Source of the DNA: Nemorincola caseinilytica | GTDB lineage: Bacteria > Bacteroidota > Bacteroidia > Chitinophagales > Chitinophagaceae | Reading direction: 5' to 3' | NCBI RefSeq assembly: GCF_039540515.1 | Contig: NZ_BAABFA010000005.1 | Coordinates: 124,001-188,000 of the forward strand | Length of the DNA: 64,000 nt | In this document: piece by piece, positions 33,981 through 43,300 of the stretch | Layout of the letters: each line of letters opens with the position of its first letter | Position numbering within the stretch: the stretch's first letter is position 1 | The notes under the pieces: model-generated | What the model was told of the DNA's origin: nothing | Database searches by the model: none | What the model saw: the letters and a program-made list of their open reading frames with translations, nothing else | Translations under genes and position numbers: made by a program

Positions 33981-36620
33981 CTATCGGCCCAGTTGCGCCA
34001 GGCTTTCTTCCAGTGTCTTTATCTTGGCCAGGGCATCGCTTTGCTTTTTCCGCTCGGCCTCTATCACTTCGGCCTTGGCATTGGCCATAAAGCGCTCATT
34101 GCCCAGCTTTTTGTCTATAGACACAAGGAAGCCTTGCAGATATTCTATCTCTTTCTGCATCTGTTCCTTCTGCGCAGAGGTGTCTATATTGGCCTGTGCG
34201 GCCTCTATGTACAGCTTATCGGTCTGCACCACGATAGATATGCTGCCCTGTACCGGCGCAGATACATATGCTACCTGTTCGGCATTCACCTGGCGGGCCA
34301 GTATCTGCTGTATGCCGTTGTAATAGCTCTCATTGGCTGTTTGTATATGCAGCTTTATGGTGTCCTTCGGCTTCAGCCTGTTCTTGTTGCGGGTATCGCG
34401 TATGGCGGTTATCAGCTCCTGCAGCAGGGCGCCGTCCTTCAGCGTCTGCGCCTTGGGCTGTGTATATGCTGCCAGTTGCTGTACTATAAGGTCGTCGCCG
34501 GTGGCGCGCTCCCTTAACAGGTGGTATATCTCTTCGGTAACGAAGGGCATATATGGGTGCAGCAGTTGCAGCAGCCGCTCGAATATGCTGATGGTGCGCT
34601 GGTAGGTAGATGCGGCTATGGGCTGATCCATGCCGGGCTTTACCCATTCCAGGTACCACGAGCAGAAGTCGTTCCATATGAGGGAGTAAATGGTCTTGAG
34701 TCCCTCGCTGAGGCGGAAGTCCTTCATCAGCTCTTCTACCTCGGCCGATACCTCTGCGAGGCGCGCTTCCATCCACTCTATGGCAAAGGCCACATTGGCG
34801 GTGTCCATACCGGCCTGCTGGCGGCCTTCCCAGCCTTTTACCAGCTTCATGGCGTTCCACATCTTGTTGCAGAAGAAGCTGCCCTGTTCCAGTTGCCCTT
34901 CATCGAAAAGAAGGTCGTTGCCTGCGGGCGAGGATATCATAACGCTGAAGCGTACCGCATCGGCGCCATGGTCTTCTATAAGCTGCAGCAGGTCGGGCGA
35001 ATTGCCGAGCGATTTGCTCATCTTACGGCCCTGCTTGTCGCGTACTATGCCGGTGAAATATACCTTGTCGAAAGGCTTTTTGCCCATGAACTCGTACCCG
35101 GCCATTATCATGCGCGCTACCCAGAAGAAAATGATCTCCGGAGCAGTAACGAGTGTATTGGTAGGGTAGTAGTAGGCAAGCTCCTTATTGTCGGGCGTTC
35201 TGTTCCAGTCGAAGACCTCCATGGGCCACAGCCAACTGCTGAACCATGTATCCAGTACGTCTTCGTCCTGCCTCAGTACGGGTTCTTTAGCTGCAAGCCC
35301 GGGTTTGGCTGCCATGTACTTGCTATGCGCTTCGGCTGCGGTATGGGCCACATAAAGGCCTCCCTCGCTATCGTACCATGCGGGTATACGATGGCCCCAC
35401 CATAGCTGGCGGCTGATACACCAGTCTTTGATGTTGCTCATCCAGTGGCGGTAGGTGTTCTTGAACTTGGCCGGGTGGAACTCCACCTCGTCGCTCATCA
35501 CGGCTTCCAGCGCGGGCTTGGAAAGCTCCTGCATATTGCACCACCACTGCATGCTGAGGCGTGGCTCTATCACTACATCGGTACGCTCGCTGAAGCCCAC
35601 CTGGTTGCTGTACTCTTCTTCCTTTACCAGGTTTCCGGCCTCCTGCAGGTCCTTCACTATAGCCTTGCGCACCGCGAACCTGTCCTGGCCCACATATAGC
35701 TGTGCGGCGGCGCTCATGGTGCCATCATCGTTCAGCGTATCTATAACGGGCAGGTTATGCTTCAGGCCCAGGTTGTAGTCGTTTATATCGTGCGCGGGGG
35801 TCACCTTCAGTGCGCCTGTGCCGAACTCCTTATCGATATACTCGTCGAAGATGATGGGTATACGCCTGTTGATGAGGGGCACGAAGCAGTACTTGCCTGC
35901 CAGGTGCGCATAGCGCTCGTCCTCTGGATGTACGCATACGGCGGTATCGCCCAGTATGGTCTCGGGGCGTACGGTGGCTATGGTTATGTATTCTTCCTTG
36001 TCGCCATCTATACGGTAGCGTACATAGTAGAGTTTAGAGTTGGTCTGTTTGTAGTTCACCTCCTCATCGCTAAGGGCGGTCTTAGCCTTGGGGTCCCAGT
36101 TTATCATCTTTACACCCCTATATATAAGGCCCTTTTCGTACAGCTCTACGAATACGCGCATCACGGCCGCATAGTAGTCATCGTCCATGGTGAAGGCAGT
36201 ACGGTCCCAGTCGAGGGCACAGCCCAGCTTCTCCAGTTGTTTCAGTATGATGCCGCCATATTTTTCCTTCCATTTCCATGCATGCTCCAGGAAGGCATCG
36301 CGGGAGAGGGTCTTTTTGTCTATGCCCATATCGCGCAGCATGCCTACCACTTTGGCCTCGGTGGCTATGGATGCGTGGTCGGTGCCGGGTACCCAGCAGG
36401 CATTGTAGCCGTTCATCTTTGCACGGCGTATGAGTATGTCCTGCACGCTGTTGTTGAGGGCGTGGCCCATGTGCAGTACGCCCGTTACATTGGGCGGTGG
36501 CATTGCTATAGTATATGCGGGGCGATCATCGGGGGTACTTTTGAAATAGCCTGCATCGCGCCAGTGGGCATACCATTTCTGTTCTGCCTCGTTATGCTGA
36601 AAATTCTTACTGAGTTCCAT
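33981..36620 (-). CDS. valS: Valine--tRNA ligase
   Basis: This 879-residue class I synthetase has the HIGH motif as HMGH (residues 50-53, in PPPNVTGVLHMGHALN). The editing domain lies at about 190-350, with TIATVRPETILGDTAVCV. The KMSKS loop is GRKMSKSLGNSPD at about 525-540, followed by the anticodon-binding helical domain. A C-terminal coiled coil (about 810-879) ends with IKTLEESLAQLGR. The length is normal. The start at 36620 (MELSKNFQHN) is chosen because a TACATTTG box 37 bp upstream leaves no room for the longer frame beginning at 36659. It is transcribed singly, with a terminator at its end. Confidence 0.96.
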   Translation of the reverse strand: MELSKNFQHNEAEQKWYAHWRDAGYFKSTPDDRPAYTIAMPPPNVTGVLHMGHALNNSVQDILIRRAKMNGYNACWVPGTDHASIATEAKVVGMLRDMGIDKKTLSRDAFLEHAWKWKEKYGGIILKQLEKLGCALDWDRTAFTMDDDYYAAVMRVFVELYEKGLIYRGVKMINWDPKAKTALSDEEVNYKQTNSKLYYVRYRIDGDKEEYITIATVRPETILGDTAVCVHPEDERYAHLAGKYCFVPLINRRIPIIFDEYIDKEFGTGALKVTPAHDINDYNLGLKHNLPVIDTLNDDGTMSAAAQLYVGQDRFAVRKAIVKDLQEAGNLVKEEEYSNQVGFSERTDVVIEPRLSMQWWCNMQELSKPALEAVMSDEVEFHPAKFKNTYRHWMSNIKDWCISRQLWWGHRIPAWYDSEGGLYVAHTAAEAHSKYMAAKPGLAAKEPVLRQDEDVLDTWFSSWLWPMEVFDWNRTPDNKELAYYYPTNTLVTAPEIIFFWVARMIMAGYEFMGKKPFDKVYFTGIVRDKQGRKMSKSLGNSPDLLQLIEDHGADAVRFSVMISSPAGNDLLFDEGQLEQGSFFCNKMWNAMKLVKGWEGRQQAGMDTANVAFAIEWMEARLAEVSAEVEELMKDFRLSEGLKTIYSLIWNDFCSWYLEWVKPGMDQPIAASTYQRTISIFERLLQLLHPYMPFVTEEIYHLLRERATGDDLIVQQLAAYTQPKAQTLKDGALLQELITAIRDTRNKNRLKPKDTIKLHIQTANESYYNGIQQILARQVNAEQVAYVSAPVQGSISIVVQTDKLYIEAAQANIDTSAQKEQMQKEIEYLQGFLVSIDKKLGNERFMANAKAEVIEAERKKQSDALAKIKTLEESLAQLGR

Positions 36621-36656
36621 GTCTGTTATTTGTGCCCTGCGAGGGGCAAGAATTTG

Positions 36657-36664
36657 CAAATGTA
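36657..36664 (-). promoter_or_regulatory. Predicted -7 box for valS
   Basis: TACATTTG on the minus strand, about 37 bp ahead of the chosen ATG. It overlaps the first codons of the alternative longer frame, which argues against that start. Confidence 0.5.
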
Positions 36665-36724
36665 ATTATTGTGAAAGATAAGGTGCGACAGTTGTGCCGC
36701 AGGCGCAAAATTTCCGGCAGTATG

Positions 36725-36759
36725 ACGAAAAAAATGTCCGGCAGGTGGGCCGGACATTT
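36725..36759 (-). terminator. Rho-independent terminator of the NHL-repeat gene
   Basis: An 11-bp perfect stem (36732-36742 with 36749-36759) with a 6-nt loop is followed on the minus strand by a run of T. Confidence 0.88.
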
Positions 36760-36785
36760 CAATGATGTAGTAATAAAGTACGGCT

Positions 36786-38123
36786 TTATTCCTTCACCAG
36801 CCTGGCGACCGACCTGCTGCTGCCTGCGGCAGTGGCGACTCGCAGCATGTAGGTGCCGGGTGCAAATGAGGTGATGTCCAGATCCAGGATAGCACCCGCA
36901 GCGGTATGCGTGCTGATGGCACGGCCTGTAAGGTCGTATATGGTAACTGTTTCGTCTTTTGCCAGCCCGCTCAGCACACATTTTCCGGTGGCAGGGTTGG
37001 GGTAGATCTCCAGCTCGCTTCCTTTGCTCACGTCTGCAACACCTACTGCGCTGTAGGTCTGGCGCACGCGCTGGTTCAGCGCATCGGCTATGTAGATGTT
37101 ACCGGTATTGTTCACCGCTACACCGAATGGCGTGTGCAGGTTGCAGCCAGTTACATACCACAGGTCGCCACCGAAGCCGGGTGTGCCATTGCCTATGATG
37201 GTAGTGATGATGCCTGCGGCATCTACCATGCGTATCCTGTTATTGTCGGCATCGGCTATATACAGGTTGCCACTGGTATCCATGGCCAGGCCCGCAGGAC
37301 GGCTGAGCTGGGCTGAACCCGCCAGGCCGCCATCGCCGCTGAAGCCGGCAGTACCATTACCAGCATAGGTAGTGATGATGCCCGAGGTAACATCTACACG
37401 GCGCACTACATGTGCCTTCAGGTCCGATATGAATACATTGCCTGCCCTGTCGGCCACTACAGCATACGGAGAGTCGAGGCGGGCCGTTGTGGCCGGCCCG
37501 TCATCGCCCATATAGCCTGCTGTATCGTCACCTGCATAGCGGCTGATGATGCCTGCGGCATCTATCTTGCGTACCACATGGTGCTGGGCATCGGCCAGGT
37601 ACAGGTTATTGGCAGTATCGAAAGCTATGCCATGTATGAGGCCGAAGGTAGCAGCATTGGCCGGGCCGCCATTGCCTGTATTGGTGCCTATGCCGCCTAC
37701 GCCAGCTACTGTAGATATGATGCCCAGTGAGTTGAGCTTCCTGATGACATTACTGTGGCCATCGGCTATGTACAGCTCGTTGTTCCTGTTCACAGCTATG
37801 CCGGTAGGCCACATGGTGGCAGAGGTGCCTATAGAGCCATCGCCGGTATAACCTATCACGCCATTGCCCGCTACGGTAACTATGATGCCGGTGGCAGCGT
37901 TTATCCTGCGTATGCGGAAATTCTCGTAGTCAAGTATATATACATTGCCCGATGCATCGAGCTTTATGTCCCTGGGGCTGTGCAGCCTGCCGCCGGTAGA
38001 TACGAAACCATCGCCGCCGAAATCGCCGGCGCCTGTACCGGCTATGGTCTTTATCTTTTGCTGGGCGTGTGTGGCGCAGGAAAACAATAAGGCTGTAAAT
38101 AATAAAGGGATAGAAGTTCTCAT
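36786..38123 (-). CDS. NHL-repeat T9SS type A sorting-domain protein
   Basis: This 445-residue protein has a signal peptide (about 21 residues, ending ATHAQ). A six- or seven-bladed NHL beta-propeller follows at about 25-360. Each blade combines ISTVAG or ITTYAGNGTAGFSGDGG with NLYIADA.NNRIR or NVYILDYENFRIRRI. A T9SS C-terminal domain follows at about 370-445: EIYPNPATGKCVL, VTIYDLTGRAIS, FAPGTYMLRVAT. NHL propellers bind proteins or carbohydrates, and a surface role is inferred. Alternative starts at 38129 and 38132 exist. 38123 is preferred because a TATTTTTG box lies at 38138-38145, too close to 38132. It has its own terminator. Confidence 0.9.
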   Translation of the reverse strand: MRTSIPLLFTALLFSCATHAQQKIKTIAGTGAGDFGGDGFVSTGGRLHSPRDIKLDASGNVYILDYENFRIRRINAATGIIVTVAGNGVIGYTGDGSIGTSATMWPTGIAVNRNNELYIADGHSNVIRKLNSLGIISTVAGVGGIGTNTGNGGPANAATFGLIHGIAFDTANNLYLADAQHHVVRKIDAAGIISRYAGDDTAGYMGDDGPATTARLDSPYAVVADRAGNVFISDLKAHVVRRVDVTSGIITTYAGNGTAGFSGDGGLAGSAQLSRPAGLAMDTSGNLYIADADNNRIRMVDAAGIITTIIGNGTPGFGGDLWYVTGCNLHTPFGVAVNNTGNIYIADALNQRVRQTYSAVGVADVSKGSELEIYPNPATGKCVLSGLAKDETVTIYDLTGRAISTHTAAGAILDLDITSFAPGTYMLRVATAAGSSRSVARLVKE

Positions 38124-38137
38124 ACTCATCATTTGGT

Positions 38138-38145
38138 CAAAAATA
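38138..38145 (-). promoter_or_regulatory. Predicted -7 box for the NHL-repeat gene
   Basis: TATTTTTG on the minus strand. The predicted transcript start would fall near 38133, supporting translation from 38123. Confidence 0.4.
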
Positions 38146-38216
38146 ATATAAATTCTTGCATTTCACACATGTATATCTATGTTGGTAAGATACTCATAAT
38201 GTGTATGTTATAAATG

Positions 38217-38660
38217 TTACAACGGTTTGAAATACCCATCTACAAGATGTCTTGTTTTGGAATATACCGACATATTGCCCGAGCGGCATATCATGTTCAC
38301 CTGGTCGTAGTCGCACACAATGAATTGATTCTGAGCCACCTTGCCGATATCAGGCCCGCTCTTTATGGTCAGCATCAGTCGCAGCTCGCCTTTATTATAG
38401 TACCAGGAGAATTTTATCGTATCTATTTTAGGGCTGTCGCATGCATTGGCATAATAATAGAAACCTGTTTTGTCCTTATTGAACACCACCGTTGTTGGCA
38501 CCCTGCAGTCTGTTTCATACCCAGCCATATCATAAAAGTTCAGCTTCCATACGGCGGTAGGCAGTACCTCATTGGGGTCGGGGTATTCTTTTGGCCTCCA
38601 TTTCGTGCAGCCCCACAGCCCCAGCAAAAGCACCAGCACCAATAATAGCGAACCTTTCAT
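38217..38660 (-). CDS. Lipoprotein of unknown function
   Basis: This 147-residue protein has a lipobox (LGLWGC, Cys at about 18). The body is beta-rich, with WKLNFYDMAGYETDC, TTVVFNKDKTGFYYYANAC, IDTIKFSWYYNKGELRLML and QFIVCDYDQVNMIC. The layout of a Trp-strand at the start, a long strand with aromatic pairs and the F.WYY..GELRL motif resembles lipocalin-like domains of Bacteroidota lipoproteins; membership is tentative. The start at 38660 gives a proper lipid signal. It lies downstream of fumC but behind a terminator. Confidence 0.65.
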   Translation of the reverse strand: MKGSLLLVLVLLLGLWGCTKWRPKEYPDPNEVLPTAVWKLNFYDMAGYETDCRVPTTVVFNKDKTGFYYYANACDSPKIDTIKFSWYYNKGELRLMLTIKSGPDIGKVAQNQFIVCDYDQVNMICRSGNMSVYSKTRHLVDGYFKPL

Positions 38661-38721
38661 AGCGTTATTTTGCTGGTAAAGATAATAGATAACATTTAAA
38701 TAGTTGCCGGCGGCATACATA

Positions 38722-38755
38722 GAAAAGGCCGGACATCATAGCGGCCGGCCTTTTC
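38722..38755. terminator. Terminator of fumC
   Basis: An 11-bp stem GAAAAGGCCGG/CCGGCCTTTTC with a 12-nt loop has T-tracts in both directions. It lies 21 bp past the fumC stop. Confidence 0.85.
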
Positions 38756-38776
38756 GTATGCTTGTTTTTTTGTTTA

Positions 38777-40174
38777 TTACAGTTCTCCCACCATATCGGC
38801 AGGGCGTACCCAGTTGTCGAAGTCTTCGGCAGATACATAACCCAGGTCTATGGCCGTCTGCTTCAGGGTCTTGCCCTGCTTGTGAGCGGTCTGGGCTATC
38901 TCGGCAGCCTTGTAGTAGCCTATTTTGGTATTGAGCGATGTCACCAGCATCAGCGAATTGTTCACATGTTTGCTGATATTGTCTTCCAGCGGGGCCAGGC
39001 CTTCGGCGCATTTGTCGTTGAACGATACGCAGCCTTCGCCTATCAGGCGCGCGCTGTGCAGGAAGTTGTATATCATCACGGGTTTGAACACGTTCAGCTC
39101 GAAGTGGCCGTTGCTGCCGCCTATGCTTATGGCCACATCGTTGCCCATCACCTGGGCAGCTATCATGGTAAGGGCCTCGCACTGCGTGGGGTTCACCTTG
39201 CCGGGCATTATAGAAGAGCCGGGTTCGTTATCGGGTATGAAGAGCTCGCCTATACCCGAGCGTGGGCCCGAGCTGAGCATACGGATGTCGTTGGCTATCT
39301 TCATCAGGCTTACGGCCACGGTCTTCAGTGCGCCATGTGCCTCTACTATGGCATCGTGCGCGGCCAGGCTCTCGAATTTGTTCTCGGCAGTTACGAACGG
39401 CAGGCCGGTAAGGCTTGCTATATTCTCGGCCACCTTTACGGCATAGCCTTTGGGTGTATTGATGCCCGTACCTACGGCAGTGCCGCCCAGCGCCAGCTCG
39501 CTCAGGTGTGCGAGGCTATTGTTGATGGCACGCAGGCCATGATCCAGCTGCGATACATAGCCGCTCAGTTCCTGGCCCACTGTCAGTGGGGTAGCATCCA
39601 TGAAGTGCGTACGGCCTATCTTAACGATATGCATGTACTCCTTCGACTTGGCAGCAAGTGTATTGCGCAGCTTGGTGATGCCGGGAATGGTGACATCGAT
39701 AAGCATTTTGTAGGCCGATATGTGCATGGCCGTAGGGAAGGTGTCGTTAGATGACTGCGACTTGTTCACATCATCGTTCGGGTGCACGAATTTCTCCTTA
39801 TCGGTAAGCTGGCCGCCGTTCATCACATGCGCCCTGTAGGCTACCACCTCGTTCACATTCATATTGCTCTGCGTACCCGAGCCTGTCTGCCATACCACCA
39901 GCGGAAACTCGTTGTCCAGCTTGCCTTCCAGTATCTCGTCACATACTTTGCCTATCAGGTCGCTTTTTTCCTGCGGCAGTACGCCCAGTTGGTTGTTGGT
40001 CATTGCTGCAGCCTTCTTCAGGTAGGCGAACGCCTTTATTATCTCCTTCGGCATGCGGTTGATGTCCTGCGCTATCTTGAAATTCTCTATCGAGCGCTGA
40101 GTTTGTGCGCCATAGTAGGCCTGGACGGGCACTTTTACCTCGCCCATCGTGTCTTTTTCTATCCTGTATTCCAT
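38777..40174 (-). CDS. fumC: Class II fumarate hydratase
   Basis: This 465-residue enzyme hydrates fumarate to malate in the TCA cycle. The superfamily signature GSSIMPGKVNPTQCE lies near residue 320. Other conserved regions are TGSGTQSNMNVNEV (about 95-108), HPNDDVNKSQSSNDTFPTAMH and GGTAVGTGINT. The sequence and length match FumC and not the Fe-S class I enzymes. A TACCTTTG box lies about 45 bp upstream. It is single-gene and ends at a strong hairpin. maeB in this window uses its product malate. Confidence 0.96.
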   Translation of the reverse strand: MEYRIEKDTMGEVKVPVQAYYGAQTQRSIENFKIAQDINRMPKEIIKAFAYLKKAAAMTNNQLGVLPQEKSDLIGKVCDEILEGKLDNEFPLVVWQTGSGTQSNMNVNEVVAYRAHVMNGGQLTDKEKFVHPNDDVNKSQSSNDTFPTAMHISAYKMLIDVTIPGITKLRNTLAAKSKEYMHIVKIGRTHFMDATPLTVGQELSGYVSQLDHGLRAINNSLAHLSELALGGTAVGTGINTPKGYAVKVAENIASLTGLPFVTAENKFESLAAHDAIVEAHGALKTVAVSLMKIANDIRMLSSGPRSGIGELFIPDNEPGSSIMPGKVNPTQCEALTMIAAQVMGNDVAISIGGSNGHFELNVFKPVMIYNFLHSARLIGEGCVSFNDKCAEGLAPLEDNISKHVNNSLMLVTSLNTKIGYYKAAEIAQTAHKQGKTLKQTAIDLGYVSAEDFDNWVRPADMVGEL

Positions 40175-40218
40175 ATGTGGTATTATAAATATTGGTGTTC
40201 AGTGTCTTGTGTGCGCCG

Positions 40219-40226
40219 CAAAGGTA
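40219..40226 (-). promoter_or_regulatory. Predicted -7 box for fumC
   Basis: TACCTTTG on the minus strand matches TAnnTTTG, with a leader of about 40 nt. The -33 element is not clear. Confidence 0.5.
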
Positions 40227-40338
40227 CACTTGAAGATCGTAAAATACACTTATCTGCGCTATATATACCCCTGTAGGGGAAATGATGTTCATCAGTTGCC
40301 CTTATTCTCTCCTTACACTTTTCTGCGATCTATCTCTC

Positions 40339-40377
40339 GAAAAAAAACGACACCCCGCAACAATGCGGGGTGTCGTT
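40339..40377 (-). terminator. Rho-independent terminator of the 2,139-residue gene
   Basis: A 14-bp perfect stem (40346-40359 with 40364-40377) with a 4-nt loop is followed on the minus strand by eight T. It lies 20 bp past the stop. Confidence 0.92.
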
Positions 40378-40397
40378 CATATGGTCGGAATTGTTCT

Positions 40398-43300
40398 TTA
40401 CGGCTTATACACCAGCCTTACCACGGTGGCCGTTCCATCTTCTGCCATGAAGTGACATGTATACATGCCTGCTGCAAGGTCGTAGGGGAGTGATACGGAT
40501 GCGGCAGGTGCGGCCACATCATAACGGGCCGCCTGTTTGCCATCCATTGTGTATACCGTGAACACACCATTTGCAGCGGTCTCTATAGTGATATTGCCCA
40601 CCGATGGGTTGGGGAATATCCTTACCTGTGCGATGCGTGTTTCGGGAGTAGTAGCCCCATCGAGCGGCCTGGCCATCGGGGTAGTGATGCTGGCAAGGAC
40701 CGTCTTCTGGCAGCCATTGGTGAGTCTGTAGGTAATGGTAGCATTGCCTACGCTTACCCCGGTCATGATACCCGTTGCAGAACCGATGCCGGCTATGGTA
40801 GTGGCGCTGCTGCTCCATGTACCACCGCTCACGGTATTGGAAAGGGTAGTGGATGTGCCGGTGGCTATAGTAAGTGTACCATCTATAGGTGCAGGCGATG
40901 CCAGTACACTTACGGTAGCAAGTTTAAAGCAACCTGTGCCGGTGACCTGGTAGGTAATGATAGCTGTACCGGCCGCCATACCTGTTACTGCACCGGTGGC
41001 TTCCACCACAGTGGCATTGGCGGTATTGGAAGAAACCCATGTGCCACCCGGTGTGGTGCATGCCAGTGTTGTGGAGTTGTCCTTACATACAGATGTAGTA
41101 CCTGTGATAGCTGCTACAGCACCGTTCACGGTCATCGTTCTGGTAGTGAAGCAGGTAGAATTGGTGCGGTAAGAGATAGTGGTGGTACCTGCAGCTACCC
41201 CTGTCACCACACCAACGGTGCTGATAGAACCTTTGGCAGGTGTAGCGCTGCTCCATGTGCCGCCCGGTGTAGCATTGGACAAGGCAGTGCTATTGCCTAT
41301 ACATACTATATCCATACCCGATATGGCAGGTACTGCTGCACTTACTGTAACGGCAGCCGTGCGCGAACAGCCCAGTGCGTTGGTGTAGCTGATAGTGGCA
41401 ATGCCTGTAGTGGTGCCCCCTGTAACTATACCTGTGGTGCTTGATGCCGTTACTACGGTCGCGATAGCAGGGTCGCTGCTGCTCCATGCGCCACCTGTAG
41501 TAGTAGATGAGAGGGTAGTGGTATTGTCCCTGCAAACAGAGAATGTGCCGGTAAGCGCTACAGGCTGCAGGTTAACGGTGAGGTTGGTAGTGACGAGGCA
41601 GCCTGCAGACGGCGTATAAGAAATGGTGACAGCGCCATTGGCTACACCTGTCACAAGGCCGGTAGCATTTACCGTGGCTCTGCTGGCAAGGCTGCTGGTC
41701 CATGTACCGCCTGTTGTCTCATGTGTCAGTTGCTGCGATGAACCTACACATACCGAGGCAGATGAAGTGGTAATGGCCGCCGGTGCGCTTTGTACCGTTA
41801 TGCTCTTGGTCGTAAAGCAGGTGGTGCTGGTCCTGTAGGTAATGGTAGCAGCACCTTCCGATACACCTGCCACAAGGGCTGTGCTGGCATTGATACTGGC
41901 TGCTGCATTGCTGCTGGCCCAGGTGCCGCCCGCGGTAGTATTGGTAAGGGTAGTGCTGCCGCCCGTACAGATGAACGATGGCCCGGCGATAGTGGGCAGC
42001 CCGGTAGTTACGTTCACAGAGGCAGTGCGGGCACAGCCTGCGGCATTGGTATAGCTGATAAGGGTGGTGCCGGTGCTCTGTCCCGTAACAACGCCTGTGG
42101 TGCTAACGGTGGCTGCAGAAGTGGTGCTGCTCCATATGCCGCCTGTAGATGTGGTGGCAAGCGTGGTATTGCCGCCTACACAGGTAGACAGTGTACCTGT
42201 AATGGCATTGGGCAGTGCATCTACGCTCAGTGTCCTGGTAGTGCGGCATCCTCCCGGTGTGGTATAGGTAAGGATGAAATTGCCCGCACCTATACCGGTA
42301 ACAATGCCCGATGCAGAGCCCACAGTGGCTACCGCCACAGAAGGACTGGCCCATGTGCCGCCACCTACACTATTGGTATAAGGGGTAGTAGCGCCTACAC
42401 ATATGTTGCTATTACCTGTTATGGTTCCGGGAACGGCATACACCGTTACATTCACCGTTTGTGTGCAACCCACGGCCGATGTATAGCTGATGGTAGCATT
42501 ACCTGCCGCTATGCCATTTACCGTACCGCTGGTGGTAGTGGCAGTACTCACTGTAGCTATGCCCTCATCAGAGCTGCTCCATGTGAGCGATGGTGTAGTG
42601 GACGAAAGGCCGGTAGTATTGCCCGCGCATATACCGGTGGTTCCGGTAATGGCTCCGGGCAATGCATTTACCGTCACCTGCTTTATAGAGCGGCAACCTG
42701 TAGGCAGCGAGTAGGTAACGGTGGCGTTGCCAAGATTGCCTGTGGCTACGCCGGTAGTGGCATTTATGTTCAATACAGTTGTGGGAGAGCATGACCATGA
42801 ACCGCCCATAGTGGCGTTGGCGAATGTAGCCGTACGGGTAGCGCATATGTCCGAAGACCCTGAGATAACCGCCGGGGCAACGTTCACCGTTACTGCCGAT
42901 GACTTGAAGCAGCCGTTAGGCAGTGTGTAGGATATATTGGCCACACCTGCTGCCAGTCCTGTCACCAGGCCTGTTGTGGCATCTATACTGGCCGCGGTCA
43001 CATTGTCATTGCTCCATGTACCGCCGGTGGTGGTATTGAGAAGTGTCATGGTGGCTCCCTCACATACTACTGTAGGGCCTGCTATGTTCGCAGGAGAGGT
43101 GTTAACGGTAACGGCATGTGTCGCATAGCAACTGGGGTTCACCATATAGGTAAAGACCGCAGTGCCTGCAGATATACCTGTCACCATACCCGATGTAAGG
43201 TTCACCGTGGCCCTCGATGTATTGTTAGAGCTCCATAATGCGCCGCTCTGGGGGTGTACAAGTTGTATCGTCGATCCTGCGCAGACCTCTGTAGGCCCGG